Shown: positions 20,124 to 31,964, counted from the stretch's first letter. The stretch: DNA of 64,000 bases from Doryteuthis pealeii (GCA_023376005.1 CM042157.1:15611531-15675530); one strand, 5' to 3'. Made by a program: numbers and translations. The notes: generated by a model not told the origin, from the sequence alone.

Positions 20124-20722
20124 CCGCCCTGTCGGCTTGGGCGTTAGAATGTACTGACTGCACCTCTGCAGAGGGGTAAGACTCCCCCAATGGGGCCACT
20201 TGTTGGCCGTGGGTGGCGACCCGTGATGATTAAGGATAAAGCCCAGGTGGATGAGCAGTCCATGACTTGCAATACTCTACTTTGGCCCTATCTTTGGCTA
20301 GACGGGCGGTCGGAGAGGCCCCCTCCGATCAATCGGCTGGTCACGTCAAGCCCTAGTACCTATATGATTTTCCCAACCCTATTGCCCTTATGGCAAGCCC
20401 CAACCCCTTTTTATCATATGGGTGCTAGAAAGCGGTGGCTGTGGGTCTACATGTCCTGGGAATGACGTTAAACTCTATCTGATGGTGAGGTTCCAGTTTT
20501 GGAGGTTTGGGGAATGTGGAGCACCCCTTCATCACCATTGCTCCCTGGTCAACTCTGACCCGGAGTGGTAGTACCTGTTAGGGTCCCATCTATGGGTTAA
20601 ATAGAAAAATTTATTTATAAAAAAATTGTATTATCCATTAAGAATTGATTTATTTCAAAACTTTGTCGGCATTAAATGACCCACTGGGGTTGATATGCCA
20701 TAAAACAAACCAAACCAAACCA
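20124..20722 (+). mobile_element. 600-bp retroposon-like repeat, locus 2
   Basis: This is a plus-strand copy starting CCGCCCTGTCGGC and ending with GTTGATATGCCATAAAAC and a (AAACC)n tail. It faces the minus-strand copy at 22,168. The 91-residue frame at 20,190-20,465 crosses it but is not preserved among copies. The C counterpart (60,506-61,050) carries a deletion of about 52 bp near its start. Confidence 0.7.
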
Positions 20723-22167
20723 ATCAGAATCACTATTATTTTTAGTAAACAAGTAATCGGCATTTTAAAAAAATAGTAAGACAAGGAAGCTGAAAAGAAA
20801 ATATATGTCAATAAACACACATGAACCCTTTTACCGAATAAAGAACATGTATAATACACAGACTATATGATATATATAGTCTACCCAGCATTGTACATCT
20901 GCATGGGCCTTTCATTCTCACCACTAAGTAATTTTCTAAAATCGTCGGCAAACTCAGCTAAAATTTTCTTACCACGCACTCCATTTCTTACAACTCTAAC
21001 CATTACACCATGTGCTTCCACTTTCACTTTCACTTACAACAATGTTGTAGTCCAGCACATTAGCCACTATGCCTCGCCACCCACCCCCCACTCTAAGGAT
21101 ACTTTTTAAAAAATCTTTGATACACAACAGCCTTCCGAAAGTACATTGCAGCATCTTTTTTTATTGGCTTCTCTTGAACACAGATTTCTGCAAGTAGAAT
21201 TAAGGGAACTGGATATGTGGGGGTGGGGAAGGAGTATTAGAAAACATAATATTATTGACTACCATTACTACTTCTGCAGCCCCCACCCCCTCCGCCCCAC
21301 CCAGTATCTCATGCAGTTACACAGACCCTTGAGGACAATTATTTTATGAAAATCCAATCAGTAATAATGGAGGTCATTGGGATAGCATAAATCCAGAACC
21401 AATATAAACACTTTCTAATTGAAATTGATGAGATCCAATTCTTGCTCAAGTCAAACATGTCCATTGAGTTGATATTTATTTGATGCAAAGGCCCCTTCAT
21501 CAGTCTCATCTTGGATTGTTTTCTTTCTTTTTCTTTCTTTTTTTTTTTTTTTTTGGTCCTGTTTTTCTTTGTTCTATTCTTTGCTTTTTCAATCTAGATC
21601 TTGACTTTTCCCCATAAGGAGGATGTCCAGAAGTGGAAGAATTGGAAGATGATAAAGGAAATCAATACCTTGGAGTTTTCACAAGAATTCCTTGCTTGTT
21701 TGCTTGCTCTTTCATGTATCAAATATCCAGTGGATAAAACTTGGGGGGGGGGATTTTCTTTCCTTCTCCCACTGCCCATCCTGGATATCCTGCTTCTGGG
21801 GGGAAAAGTCAATTTATAATTTGTGTACAATTCACAGATGAGTTATAACAACCCACTTTAGCCAAGAACACTTGCCTTTATTCCTTACTGCTTGACAATA
21901 CAGATTTTCAATACATTTCTATAGTAAAGCCATTTTAGCATATTTACATTGTATATACTAGCAACAAAAAACGCACTCTGGGCGGTGTAAAATTTAATTT
22001 TTGAAAGATATTGCCTGCGGGGTGGGAGTTAAAAATTCAATGCTAGATGGTTTGTATCATATGTAAGCAAAATCCTTTATTAAAGGAGTAAAAAAATAAA
22101 ACAATTTAGTCCTGTCTCACTCAAATAAAATGTTGGGTGCATCAATTCTTAATCAAATAATTATTTT
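20723..22167. other. Unassigned, with one dispersed repeat
   Basis: No gene is supported. About 20,985-21,005 holds a single unit of the CACTCCATTTCTTAC motif that is expanded into a minisatellite in segment C. A poly-T run lies at about 21,538-21,555. About 21,960-22,110 is an inverted relative of 5,510-5,700. Two CTTTTCCCC-type blocks near 21,600 and 21,800 face each other, with matching flanks, as a short inverted repeat. Confidence 0.5.
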
Positions 22168-22768
22168 GTTTGTTTGTTTGTTTTGTTTTACGGCATATCA
22201 ACCCCAGTGGGTCATTTAATGCTGATAAAGTTTTGAAATAGATTAATTCTTAATGGATAATACAATTTTTTTATAAATCCATTTTTCTATTTAACCCATA
22301 GATGGGACCCTAACAGGTACTACCACTCCAGGTCAGATTGGACCAGGGAGCAATGGTGATGAATGGGGTGCTCCACATTCCCCAAACCTCCAAAACTTGA
22401 ACCTCACCATCAGATAGAGTTTAACATCATTCCCAGGACATGTATATCCGCAGCCACCGCTTTCTAGCACCCATATGATAAAAAGGGGTTGGGGCTTGCC
22501 ATAAGGGCAATGGGGTTTGGAAAATCATATAGGTGCTAGGGCTTGACGTGACCAGCCGATTGATTGGAGAAGGCATCTCTGACCGCCCATCTAGCCCAAG
22601 ATAGGGCCAAAGTGGAGTATTGCAAGTCATGAATTGCTCATCTACCTGGGTTCTATCCTTAAGCATCACGGTCGCCACCCTCGACCAACAGGTGGCCCCA
22701 TTGGGGAAGTCTTACCCCTCTGCAGAGGTGCAGTCGGTGCATTCTAACGCCCCAGCTGACAGGGCGGT
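22168..22768 (-). mobile_element. 600-bp retroposon-like repeat, locus 3
   Basis: This is a minus-strand copy with a (TTTG)n run at 22,168 (the AAAC tail on the minus strand) and the start GCCCTGTCAGCTGGGGCG at 22,768. The sequence is otherwise colinear with locus 1. It recurs at 33,264-33,874 (B) and 63,136-63,746 (C). Confidence 0.75.
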
Positions 22769-23469
22769 AATTATTTTGAATATTTTCCATATAAATGGTT
22801 TTCATGTGATTTACTATAAAAATGCATTACGAATTACTATCAACCCATAGCTGGATGGAGAAGAATTAGATTCATACCTGTCCTAAGGATATTAGTTTCC
22901 ATTATCATTAGGTGATGCTGACTTCACAGATACCCAGTGCTACCTGCCCCTATCACTCATCACCTGTGGCAAATTTTCTGCCAGGCATCCAGAATTTGAA
23001 CAGAACTGGTTGATGTAGTTTTTTTTTTGCTGGTCGGTCTACAATGGTGTGTCCATGTATAGGTGTCCACAAAAGAATGTCACTTATGAGCTCGTTCTTA
23101 CTTCTCCAGCAGTGTACAGCGTGCCCTGTAGTGTACTTATCTTTTTTGTAGCTGTTCTTAGCTCGGTCTGAGTAGCTCCATTAACTTGGTCTGGTACCTA
23201 TATTGAATATTTTGCACATACATTTTACACAAAATCATAAGTATTTATTTATTTGTAAACTTTTTAATTAACTTCTTGTTACTGAAAAAAAAAAAAGAAC
23301 GAGAGTTAAAAATCAATTTTTAAAATTGCTTATTCAAATTTTGAGTGTATACAACACAAGAATATTGTGACGTAAGCTGTGACGAAGAGCTGTGACATAG
23401 TTTTGGTTACAGACATAAATACACACAATCTCCATTATTAATAGAATAGTGGTAATTACCCATAAGAAC
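22769..23469. other. Unassigned stretch
   Basis: No gene is visible. About 23,340-23,450 is an inverted relative of 5,290-5,410. Segment C ends at the position matching about 23,040. Confidence 0.5.
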
Positions 23470-23712
23470 CAGTTTAATTCAGTCGTTAGAGCATCCATAA
23501 GGTTGCGGGTTTGATACCAACTCTTGCCAATTCAGCACGTGAGTAGCTCAGGGATCTGTGCAGTAAAGTAAGAAGCTTATGGTAGGTGTGGTGCTCCACC
23601 TCAGATGCAAAATAACCTCCTTTTTCTAGCATTAGTGAAAAGGAGACAGACTCCCTTGCTGTCTGGCTGATTTCGACATTAGGCCACCCCAACGACTTTA
23701 ATTGACTTACTT
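23470..23712 (+). mobile_element. SINE family 2, near full length
   Basis: This is a second tRNA-derived family. The head has TTTAATTCAGTCGTTAGAGC (A-box region) and GGGTTTGATACCAA (B-box region). Then follow CGTGAGTAGCTCAGGGATCT, TGGTAGGTGTGGTGCTCCAC, CTCAGATGCAAAATAA and AAGGAGACAGACTCCC, ending CCAACGACTTTAATTGACTT. The minus-strand frame over it (23,486-23,692) is not a protein. Confidence 0.75.
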
Positions 23713-23772
23713 ATGTCATGGTTGAGGTATTTTTATCAAAAATAAAGGATATAGAGCCACTTCTATTAAAGT

Positions 23773-24075
23773 TGGTTGGCTGGTTGGCTGGTTGGTTGGT
23801 TGGTTGGTTGGTTTGTCTGGCATGTCAACCCTTGGGTTATGCCAAAGAAATTCTTATTTTACTCATTCATGTTGGGTATTCAATTTTTTGTGCAAACTCA
23901 TTTTTTATTAAAAACATTTTTATCTATTTAGCCTATAGAGGGTACCCTAACAGGTTCTACCACACCAGGTCAGGGTGGAACTGGGAGTATTAGCAATGAA
24001 GGGGTTCTCCACACTCCCCAGAGCTCCAGAATTGGAATCTTACCACTAGTTGCAGTTCAACATCATAACAAAGAC
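23773..24075 (-). mobile_element. Diverged relative of the 600-bp repeat
   Basis: On the plus strand it begins with a (GGTT)n run, followed by GGCATGTCAACCCTTGGGTT and later blocks corresponding to CTATTTAGCCTATAGAGGG, ACCCTAACAGGTTCTACCAC and GGTCAGGGTGGAACTGGGAG, which match the 600-bp family. The tail on the minus strand is (AACC)n in place of AAAC. The second half of the family is absent. Confidence 0.6.
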
Positions 24076-24300
24076 TCTTAAAGCTTAGGATAATTATTTA
24101 TGCTTAAAGTATATCTTAATTTAAAAAAAAAAACAGCTGATATTGAAAATTGAATGCAAATACTTGGGTGAGTCAAAAAATAATGCCATTTTGTTTAGGA
24201 CAGGTATAATTACCAACACAAGAACAAGTATCATACATGAAAATAAAACTGGTCTTCTGTGGATCACATCTCCTTGAAAAGTAAATGTGCAGTATACCGT
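24076..24300. other. Unassigned stretch
   Basis: No gene is visible. The stretch leads directly into the LINE tail and may hold decayed LINE sequence that I cannot recognise. Confidence 0.4.
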
Positions 24301-24730
24301 GCCATAGTTCCTCTCAACCGACCTGTACGGTGCAGAAGCCTGGACGGTATACAAAGCAGATGCCCATAGACTACATGTCTACTACATGCATCACTTGCGT
24401 AGCATATTAAATGTCAGGTGGTGGCAACATGTTTCAAACAGGACCGTCCTGAAGAGAACTGGACTCCCTGGCATGCATGAAATACTTGTCCAACGCAACC
24501 TGAGATAGGCTGGCCACAATCAGACTTGGGGATGACAGACTACCAAACCTGATTCTGTACTCTCAACTGAGAGAGGGATCATGTAGAATCGGTAGACCAA
24601 AGCTCAGGTACAAAGACAACATCAAGAGAAACCCCATAGGCAGTTGGCAAGACGCAACCAGAGACCGATTAAATTGGAGGAAAATGATTCACGTGGTGTC
24701 ATCATCGGGTACGATGGACAGGAAGTAGTA
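24301..24730 (+). pseudogene. Non-LTR retrotransposon reverse transcriptase C-terminal relic
   Basis: One frame reads DLYGAEAWTVYKADAHRLHV, then a stretch with RSILNVRWWQHVSN, LKRTGLPGMHEILVQRNLR, a stop, and AGH. A second frame continues with RLPNLILYSQLREGSCRIGR and DNIKRNPIGSWQDATRDRLN. This order (LYG-E-W, a conserved R-I-L---W, R-GLP, LRWAGH, R--K--L) is typical of the region after the RT domain in metazoan LINE proteins. It has at least one stop and one frameshift, and no RT active site or endonuclease, so it is dead. The inverted copy is 31,295-31,740. Confidence 0.8.
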
Positions 24731-24977
24731 GTATATTAAAAAGCAAAAAGTGATATCGGTGAATTTAAGCCAACTGTGGTGATAGTCTTGTACAATATTG
24801 TTTCTTTTTTGTTTTAGTCTAAAACTAATTAAATAAATTCTAAATTCAATTGCTTTATTAAAATAAGATATTCTATTTTATCTTATTCTTAGCATTTTAT
24901 AGTTAGCAGATGTCCTTGATGATATTGATGCGACTATTTACGAAGGAGTGAAAGATGCTAATGAGTATTGCATATAA
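24731..24977. other. Unassigned stretch
   Basis: AT-rich, with no recognised element or gene. Confidence 0.4.
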
Positions 24978-25965
24978 TCAGATAGAGTTTAACATCATTC
25001 CCTCAGCCACTGCCTTCTAGCACATATATGACAAAAAAAGGTTGTGGGATGCCACAAGCGTAATATATATATTTACCAACCCCTCCACACGAGCAGGATT
25101 TGACACATGGTCAATTTCTTAAGTGGAGTTCAACAGGTTTGAATTCAGAGTTTTCCTTCTACTAGACCGGTTGCCTAACCAAGGTTAAAGAGTCCAGTCT
25201 GCACTACTATTTATCCATAGCTGGGGGGAGAGTATGATTCATAACTTTTCCAAGGGTATTAGCGCTAAGTGATATGCAATTACCACATCCAGGATTTGAA
25301 GTTGGGGCGACGAGTCCATTTCCCATGACTTTAACCATTACACCATGCGCTTCCATAAGCATAATAAGGTTGGGACAATCATATAGGTGCTAGGGTTTGA
25401 CATAGCAGCCGATGATTGGAGCATGCAATCATCCAGCCTAACCAAGGTTAAAGAGCCCAGTCTGCCCTACTATTTACCCATAGCTAGAGGGAGAGTAGGA
25501 TTCATAACTTTCCCAAGGGTATTAGCGCTAAGTGAAATGCAATTACCACATCCAGGATTTGAAGTCGGGGTGACGAGTCCATTTCCCATGACTTTAACCA
25601 TTACACCATGCGCTTCCATAAGCGTAATAAGGTTGGGACAATCATATAGGTGCTAGGGTTTGACATAGCAGCTGATTGATTGGAGCATGCAAATCATCCA
25701 GCCTAACCAAGGTTAAAAGAGCCCAGTCTGCCCTACTATTTACCATAGCTAGAGGGAGAGTAGGATTCATAATTTTCCCAAGGGTATTAGCGCTAAGTGA
25801 TATGCAATTACCACATCCAGATTTGTTGGTCGGGGTGACGAGTCCATTTCCCATGACTTTAACCATTACACCATGCGCTTCCATAAGCGTAATAAGGTTG
25901 GGACAATCATATAGGTGCTAGGGTTTGACATAGCCAGCCGATTGATTGGAGCATGCAATCATCTA
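24978..25965 (-). mobile_element. Nested element: SINE in a 600-bp-family fragment, then amplified in tandem
   Basis: A fragment of the 600-bp family (from about 24,978, AGATAGAGTTTAACATCATT) is interrupted at about 25,065 by a minus-strand SINE family 1 copy (to 25,357) and resumes at 25,358 (AATCATATAGGTGCTAGGGT). AAGCGTAATA and AAGCATAATA at the two junctions look like the target duplication. The block SINE-part plus repeat-part is then repeated with a period of 263-264 bp (starts 25,358, 25,621 and 25,885, the last partial). Frames over the array are repeats of each other, not genes. Confidence 0.75.
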
Positions 25966-26334
25966 ATGTGTGTAGTAATTAGAAAAAAAAAATTAACTTA
26001 TCAATGAATTTGAAAAACACAAATATATAAAAATGAGGACCTTTTATTGATTTTTTGACAGCACATGTACCTTTTCAATTACAAGTGGTCACTACTTGCT
26101 GGCATCCAAATTTTTGATATTATGCAGTCATCCAGTTAGTTGTGCAGCGGAAAAAGAATTGGTGCATGGCCAAAAAAGATGAAATAGTTAGCCTCATAAC
26201 TGAGGAAAAACTATCGATCCGAGCTTAGACAAGTTGTTTTTCCTGTGGCAATTTTAGTTTTTGCATGAAAGGAAACTCACATGTGCACAAATACGCAGTT
26301 TGATTTATAAATGGTAGTGGTCAAATGTACACAA
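25966..26334. other. Unassigned stretch
   Basis: No gene is visible. It recurs inverted in B at about 29,710-30,070. Confidence 0.45.
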
Positions 26335-26366
26335 TGTATATATATACATATCTATCTATCTCTCTA

Positions 26367-26420
<54 letters not shown>
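26335..26420. repeat. (AT)n and (TC)n microsatellite
   Basis: Runs of TATC, TCTC and then AT. Length differs from the B counterpart. Confidence 0.9.
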
Positions 26421-26421
<1 letters not shown>

Positions 26422-26724
26422 GCCAAGGACAATACTTTTAACATTGATGTCCATACGATTAATCACCGTTGCCCCCGGGAGATGGGTTATGACAAAATGG
26501 ATCGGCCAAAAATTCTGGCCTTTTCGTACTGCTCTTTTTTTATGAAGGTAAGCTCATTGTCTCAAACAAGTATGTGTTTATATATACATACATATATATA
26601 ATATTATATATATATATATATATATACATATATATATTGTTATATTTGATTATTTTTTTATTGCCAGGTGACGGGAGGTGAAGGCATTTGAATTGTGTGA
26701 ATATTTTTTTTTTTTCTTATTGTC
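26421..26724. other. Unassigned stretch
   Basis: No gene is visible, with AT runs at about 26,595-26,640. A moderately GC-rich block (about 26,465-26,560, with CCCCCGGGAGATGGG) recurs inverted in B near 29,470-29,590. Confidence 0.4.
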
Positions 26725-26955
26725 CCGGTCAGTGTCAGACTAGGAACCACAAGGTTCGTGGTTCGATACCGGCCCTCACTAACTCAGCATATCAGTAACA
26801 GAGAGATTTGGGTGGTAATGGGAGGAGCTGATGGTAGGTGTGGTGTTACGCCTCAGATGCTGGAAAACAATCTTCTTGGTCTAACACTAGTGAAAGGGGA
26901 TAGACTCTCTCACTGTCTGGCTGATACTGATTTAAGCCAGCCGATGACATTTTAT
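26725..26955 (+). mobile_element. SINE family 2
   Basis: The head contains CGTGGTTCGATACCGGCC, a good B box. The body contains GAGCTGATGGTAGGTGTGGT, GCCTCAGATGCTGGAAAACA, GTGAAAGGGGATAGACTCTC and GCTGATACTGATTTAAGCC. It ends at ATGACATTTTATTTTA next to an AT run. It recurs inverted at 29,085-29,320. Confidence 0.8.
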
Positions 26956-27017
26956 TTTATATATATATATATAATATATATATAATATTAATTATATATA
27001 TATCTATATAGTAAAGT

Positions 27018-27263
27018 AAAGTCGTCGGTGCAGCCTAAAGTCGGTATCAGCCAATCAGCGAGGGAGTCTATCCCCTTTTCACTACCGCTAGACCAAGGAG
27101 ATTGTTTTTTGGCATCAGAGGTGGAGTGCCACAGCTATCATCAGCTCCTTAATTTACCACACAGATCCCTGTGCTAGTCATACACTGAGTTGGCGAGGAC
27201 CGGAATCGAACTAGAAACCATGTAGTTTCTAGCTGAACACTCTACTGATTGAGATAACCTGGC

Positions 27264-27270
<7 letters not shown>
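27018..27270 (-). mobile_element. SINE family 2, opposite orientation
   Basis: On the minus strand: A-box region ATCTCAATCAGTAGAGTG, B box AGTTCGATTCCGGTCC, TGACTAGCACAGGGATCTGT, TGATGCCAAAAAACAATCTC and CGACTTTAGGCTGCACCGAC, ending ACTTTACTTTACTA. It forms a tail-to-tail pair with the preceding copy. It recurs inverted at 28,785-29,030. Confidence 0.8.
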
Positions 27271-27304
<34 letters not shown>

Positions 27305-27492
27305 AATAGATATACATATATAAAGTGTTGTTATGGTTCCAACTGTAGATAATTATTTTTATATTTTATAAAAAGAAGGTCCCCAAAATAGATTATGCTT
27401 TTAAAAAAATTTTTTATTTTATTTTATATATGCGACACGTGTTTTAGATCTTCTGATATCATCTTCAAGTGTTCATTAACCATATGCTGTCA

Positions 27493-27496
<4 letters not shown>

Positions 27497-27543
<47 letters not shown>
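27497..27543. repeat. (AT)n microsatellite
   Basis: This AT run borders the 60-bp flank of the short MITE, as in the other MITE copies. Confidence 0.9.
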
Positions 27544-27545
<2 letters not shown>

Positions 27546-27547
<2 letters not shown>

Positions 27548-27705
27548 AATAAACAAATAAACAATGTGTTTGATGTGGCTTTTTTAGTCGACAATTTTTG
27601 GGAGAATATGTGCTTAATTGAAGTCATACCTAATTTTTGAAAATTAATTATCAATTAATTAATATTTAAAAATTAAGTATGATTTCAATTAAGCACATAT
27701 TCTCC
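27546..27705. mobile_element. Palindromic MITE-like element, short form with flank
   Basis: The hairpin (27,600-27,705) has the same ends as the long form (GGAGAATATGTGCTTAATTG and its complement) but lacks the middle of each arm, leaving 106 bp. The preceding 27,546-27,599 carries the family flank with GATGTGGCTTTTTTAGTCGA. It recurs inverted at 28,343-28,446. Confidence 0.7.
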
Positions 27706-27714
27706 TAAAAATAT

Positions 27715-27749
<35 letters not shown>

Positions 27750-27835
27750 TAGTTGTAGAAAAAAGACAAAATATATTGAGCCCTTTTGGATTAATTACTC
27801 ATGCAACTACAATGAAAGAGGTAGCAACTTCTGAT

Positions 27836-28164
27836 GAATATATATATATATATTATATATATATATATATATCTTTTTTTCCAGACTTCAAATTTTAAAA
27901 CAGACCGATAAACAAGGACTATTACTCGCTTTCTCCTATTCCGAGATAAAAACATTTTTATCACCTTCCACATATCAACAAAGCCCTGAAGATGAATCTA
28001 ATTAATAGATCGAAAACGCAGCATCGGCCAATAACTCACCACTTAACTCATTTAAACCTGTGTATTTTCAATTTATTAATTAACATATTTTGGATATTAC
28101 TTCTTTTTTCACACACATACAGGAGAAACACAAATCCTTATATTCTTTTATAAACAATTTAATA

Positions 28165-28205
<41 letters not shown>
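27836..28205. other. Asymmetric spacer at the palindrome centre
   Basis: This stretch lies between the last matching arm sequences (AACTTCTGATGAATATA on the left and its complement at 28,206 on the right). AT runs form both edges and about 290 bp of non-palindromic sequence (27,872-28,160) lies between. No sequencing-adapter-like sequence and no gene is recognised. The MITE at 27,600 and its mirror lie just outside. Confidence 0.7.
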
Positions 28206-28210
<5 letters not shown>

Positions 28211-28298
28211 CATCAGAAGTTGCTAACCTCGTTTTCCATTGGTAGTTGCATGAGTAAATTAATCCAAAGGGCTCAATATATTTTGTCTTTTTTCTACA

Positions 28299-28342
<44 letters not shown>

Positions 28343-28446
28343 AGAGAATTGTGCTTAATTGAAATCATCTTAATTTTTAAATATTAATCAATTGATAATT
28401 AATTTTCAAGAAATTAGGTATGACTTCATTAAGCACATATTCTCCC
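28343..28446. mobile_element. Short MITE-like element, B copy
   Basis: This is the mirror of 27,600-27,705, with several one-base differences (AGAGAATTGTGC against GGAGAATATGTGC) that look like indel errors. Confidence 0.65.
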
Positions 28447-28784
28447 AAAATTGTCGACTAAAAAAAGCACATCAAAAACATTGTTTATTTGTTTATTTCT
28501 CATATATATATATATATTATTATATATATATATATATATAAATATAAAAAGTGACAGCATATGTTAATGACACTTGAAGAGAATATCAAGAAAGATCAAA
28601 ACACGTGTGCATATATAAAAAAAATAAAAAATTTTTTTAAAAGCATAATCTATTTTTTATCTCCTCTTTATAAAATATAAAATAATTATCTACAGTTGGA
28701 AACCATAACAACACTTTATAATTGTAATATCTATTTATGTGTATATATATATATAATATATATATATATATATAAAAGGCCAGG

Positions 28785-29030
28785 TTATATCAATCAGTAG
28801 AGTGTTCAGCTAGAAACTACATGGTTTCTATTGATTCCGTCCTCGCCAACTCAGTGTATGATAGCACAGGGATTGTGTGTAAATTAAGAGCTGATGATAA
28901 GCTGTGGCAACTCCGACCTCTGATGCAAAAAACAATCTCCTTGGAGTCTAGCGTAGTGAAAAGGGATAACTCCCTCGCTGAATTGGCTGATACCGACTTT
29001 AGGCTGCACCGAAGACTTTACTTTACTAAT
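28785..29030 (+). mobile_element. SINE family 2, B copy
   Basis: The mirror of 27,018-27,270. The B-box region has lost several bases (TTCTATTGATTCCGTCC), consistent with the indel-rich quality of B. Confidence 0.75.
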
Positions 29031-29084
29031 ATAGGATATATATATAATATATATATATATTATATATATTATATAATAAAATAA

Positions 29085-29320
29085 ATGTCATCGTGCTTGG
29101 CTTAAATCAGTATCAGCCGACAAGTGAAGAGTCATCCCTTTCACTAGTGTTAGACCAAGAAGATTGTTTTCCAGCATCTGAGGCGTAACAACACCTACGC
29201 ATCAGCTCCTCCCATTACCACCCAAATCTCCTCCTGTTTACTGATATGCTGGTTAGTGAGGGCCGGTATCGAACCACGAACCCTTGTGGTTCCTAGCTGA
29301 CCCTGACGGGACAAGTAAGA
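29085..29320 (-). mobile_element. SINE family 2, B copy
   Basis: The mirror of 26,725-26,955, complete apart from small indels. Confidence 0.75.
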
Positions 29321-30069
29321 AAAAATATTTCACACATTACATGCCTTCACTCTCCGTCACCTGGCAGAAATAAAAAAATAATCAATATACAATATATATA
29401 TGTATATATATATAATAATATATATATATATAAATAAATATGTAGTATATATAAAACACATACTTGTTTTGAGGACAATGAGCTTACCTTCATAAAAAAA
29501 AGAGCAGTACGAAAAAGCCAGAATTTTTGGCCGTCCATTGTGTCATAACCCATCTCCGGGGGCAACGGTGATTAATCGTGACATTCAATCGGTTAAAAGT
29601 ATTGGTCCTTGGCATGTATATATATATATAATATATATATATAATATAAGAAGGAGAGAGAGAGAGAGAGAGATAGATAGATTATGTTATATATATACAT
29701 TGTTACATTTACCAACTACCATTTATAAATCAAACTGCGTATTTGTGCACATGTTGAGTTTCCTTTCATGCAAAAACTAAAATTGCCACAGGAAAACAAC
29801 TTGCTAAACTCGGATGAAGTTTTGTTTCCTCAGTTATGAGGCTAACTATTTCAATCTTTTTTGGCCATGCACCAATTCTTTTTCCCGCTGCCACCAACTA
29901 ACTGGATGACTGCATAATATCAAAATTTTGGATGCAGCAAGTAGTGACCACTTGTAATTGAAAAGTACTGTGCTGTCAAAAAATCAATAAAAGGTCCTCA
30001 TTTTTTAATTATTTGTGTTTTTCAAATTCATTGATAAGTTAATTTTTTTTATTTCTAAATTACTACACA

Positions 30070-31060
30070 CATTAGTGATTGCATGCTCCAATCATCGGTG
30101 GCTATGTCAAACCCGTAGCACCTAATATGGATTGTCCCAACCTTATTAACGCTGTATGGAAGCGCATGGTGTAATGGTTAAAGTCAGTGGAAATGGACCG
30201 TCACCCCGACCACAAATTGGATGTGGTAATGGCATATCACTTAGCGCGAATACCCTTGGGAAGTAGATGAATCCTTACTCTCGCTCTAGCTATGGGGTAA
30301 ATGGTAGGGCAGACTGGGCTCCTTTAACCTGGTTAGGCGGATGTTGCATGCTCAATCATCAGCTGGCTATGTCAAACCCTAGCACCTAAATAATTTGGTC
30401 CAACATTAATTACGCTTATGGAATGCGCATGGGTAATGGTTAAAGTCATGAGGAAAGGACTCGTCACCCCGACTTCAATCCTGGATGTGGTAAATTGCAT
30501 TTCTACTTAGCGCTAATCCCTTGGGAAAGTTTTGAATCCTACTCTCCTCTAGCTATGGGTAATAGTAAGGGCAGACTGGGCTCTTTAACCTTGTTCAGGC
30601 TGATGATGCATGCTAATCAATCGGCTGGCTAGTCAAACCCTAGCACCTATATGATTGTCCCAACCTTATTATGCTTATGGAGCGCATGGTGTACATGGTT
30701 AAGTCATGGAATGGATCGTCGCCCAACTTCAATCCTGGATGTGGTAATTGCAATATCACTTAGCCGCTAATAACCCTTGGAAAAGTTATGAATCATACTC
30801 TCCCCCCAGCTATGGATAAATAGTAGTCAGATCTGGACTCTTTAACCTTGGTTAGGTCAACCGGTCTAGTAGAGGAAAACTCTGAATTCAAACCTGTGAA
30901 CTCCACTTTAAGAAATTGACCATGTGTCAAATCCTGTGTGTGGAGGGGTTGGTAAAATATATAAGTATTACGCTTGTGGCATCCCACAACCTTTTATTGT
31001 CATATATGTGCTAGAAGGCAGGGCTTGGGGAATGATGTTAAACTCTATCTGATTATATTG
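30070..31060 (+). mobile_element. Nested SINE array, B copy
   Basis: The mirror of 24,978-25,965 with the same three SINE-containing units. Indels are very frequent here, for example in the A-box region of each unit. Confidence 0.7.
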
Positions 31061-31294
31061 CAAATAACTCATTAGCATTTTCACTCCTTCGTAATAGTCG
31101 CATCAATATCCATCAAGGAAACATCCTGCTAATATAAATGCTAAGAATAAGATATAAGAATATCTTTAATTTAAGTAAGCAGATTGGAATTTAGAAATTT
31201 ATTTTAATAGTTTTAAGACTAAACAAAAAGAAACAATTTTGTACAAAGACTATCACCAAGTTGGCTTAATTCAACCGATTCACTTTTTGCTTTT

Positions 31295-31740
31295 TAATAT
31301 ACTACTACTTCTGTCCCATCGTCCGTGATGACACCCGTGAATCATTTTCCTCAATTTTAATCGGGTCCTGGTTGCGTCTTGCCAACTGCCTATGGGGTTT
31401 CTCTTGATGTTTTGTCTTGTACCTGAGCTTTGTCTACCGATTCTACATATCCCTCTCTCAGATGAGAGTACAGAATCAGGTTGGTAGTCTGTCATCCCCA
31501 AAGTCTGATTGGTGCCAGCCTACTCAAGGTTGCGTTGGACACGTAATTTCATGCATGCAGGGACCAGTTCTCTTCAGGACGTCCTGTTTTGAAACATGTT
31601 GCCACCACCTGACATTTATATCTACGCAGTGATGCCATGTAGTAATACATGTAGTCTATGGGCATCTGCTTTGTTACCGTCCAGGCTTCTGCAGCCGACA
31701 CGGTCCGTTGAAGGAACTATGGCATGGGGGTAGGTATACT
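31295..31740 (-). pseudogene. LINE reverse transcriptase tail relic, B copy
   Basis: The mirror of 24,301-24,730. The peptide NIKRNPIGSWQDATRTRLK is still readable on the minus strand (31,280-31,501), with frameshifts elsewhere. It is not an independent insertion. Confidence 0.75.
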
Positions 31741-31964
31741 GCAACATTTAACTTTCAGGAATGTGATCCAGCAGAAAAGACCAGTTTTATTTCATTGTAT
31801 GATACTGTTCTTGTGTTGGTAATTATACCTGTCCTTAACAAAAATGGCATTATTTTTTGACTCACCCAAGTAATTGCATTCAATTTTCAATATCAGCGTT
31901 TTTTTTTTAAATTAAGATATACTTTAAGCATAAATAATTATCCTAGCTTTAGAGAGTCTTTGTT

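Noticed and set aside
20190..20465. 91-residue frame with relatives at 484-777 and 22,427-22,678 as a conserved protein
   Set aside because: All copies lie in the 600-bp repeat. Frames are interrupted at different places, and the shared peptide follows from DNA-level repeat similarity. An ancient coding origin cannot be excluded, but nothing supports it.
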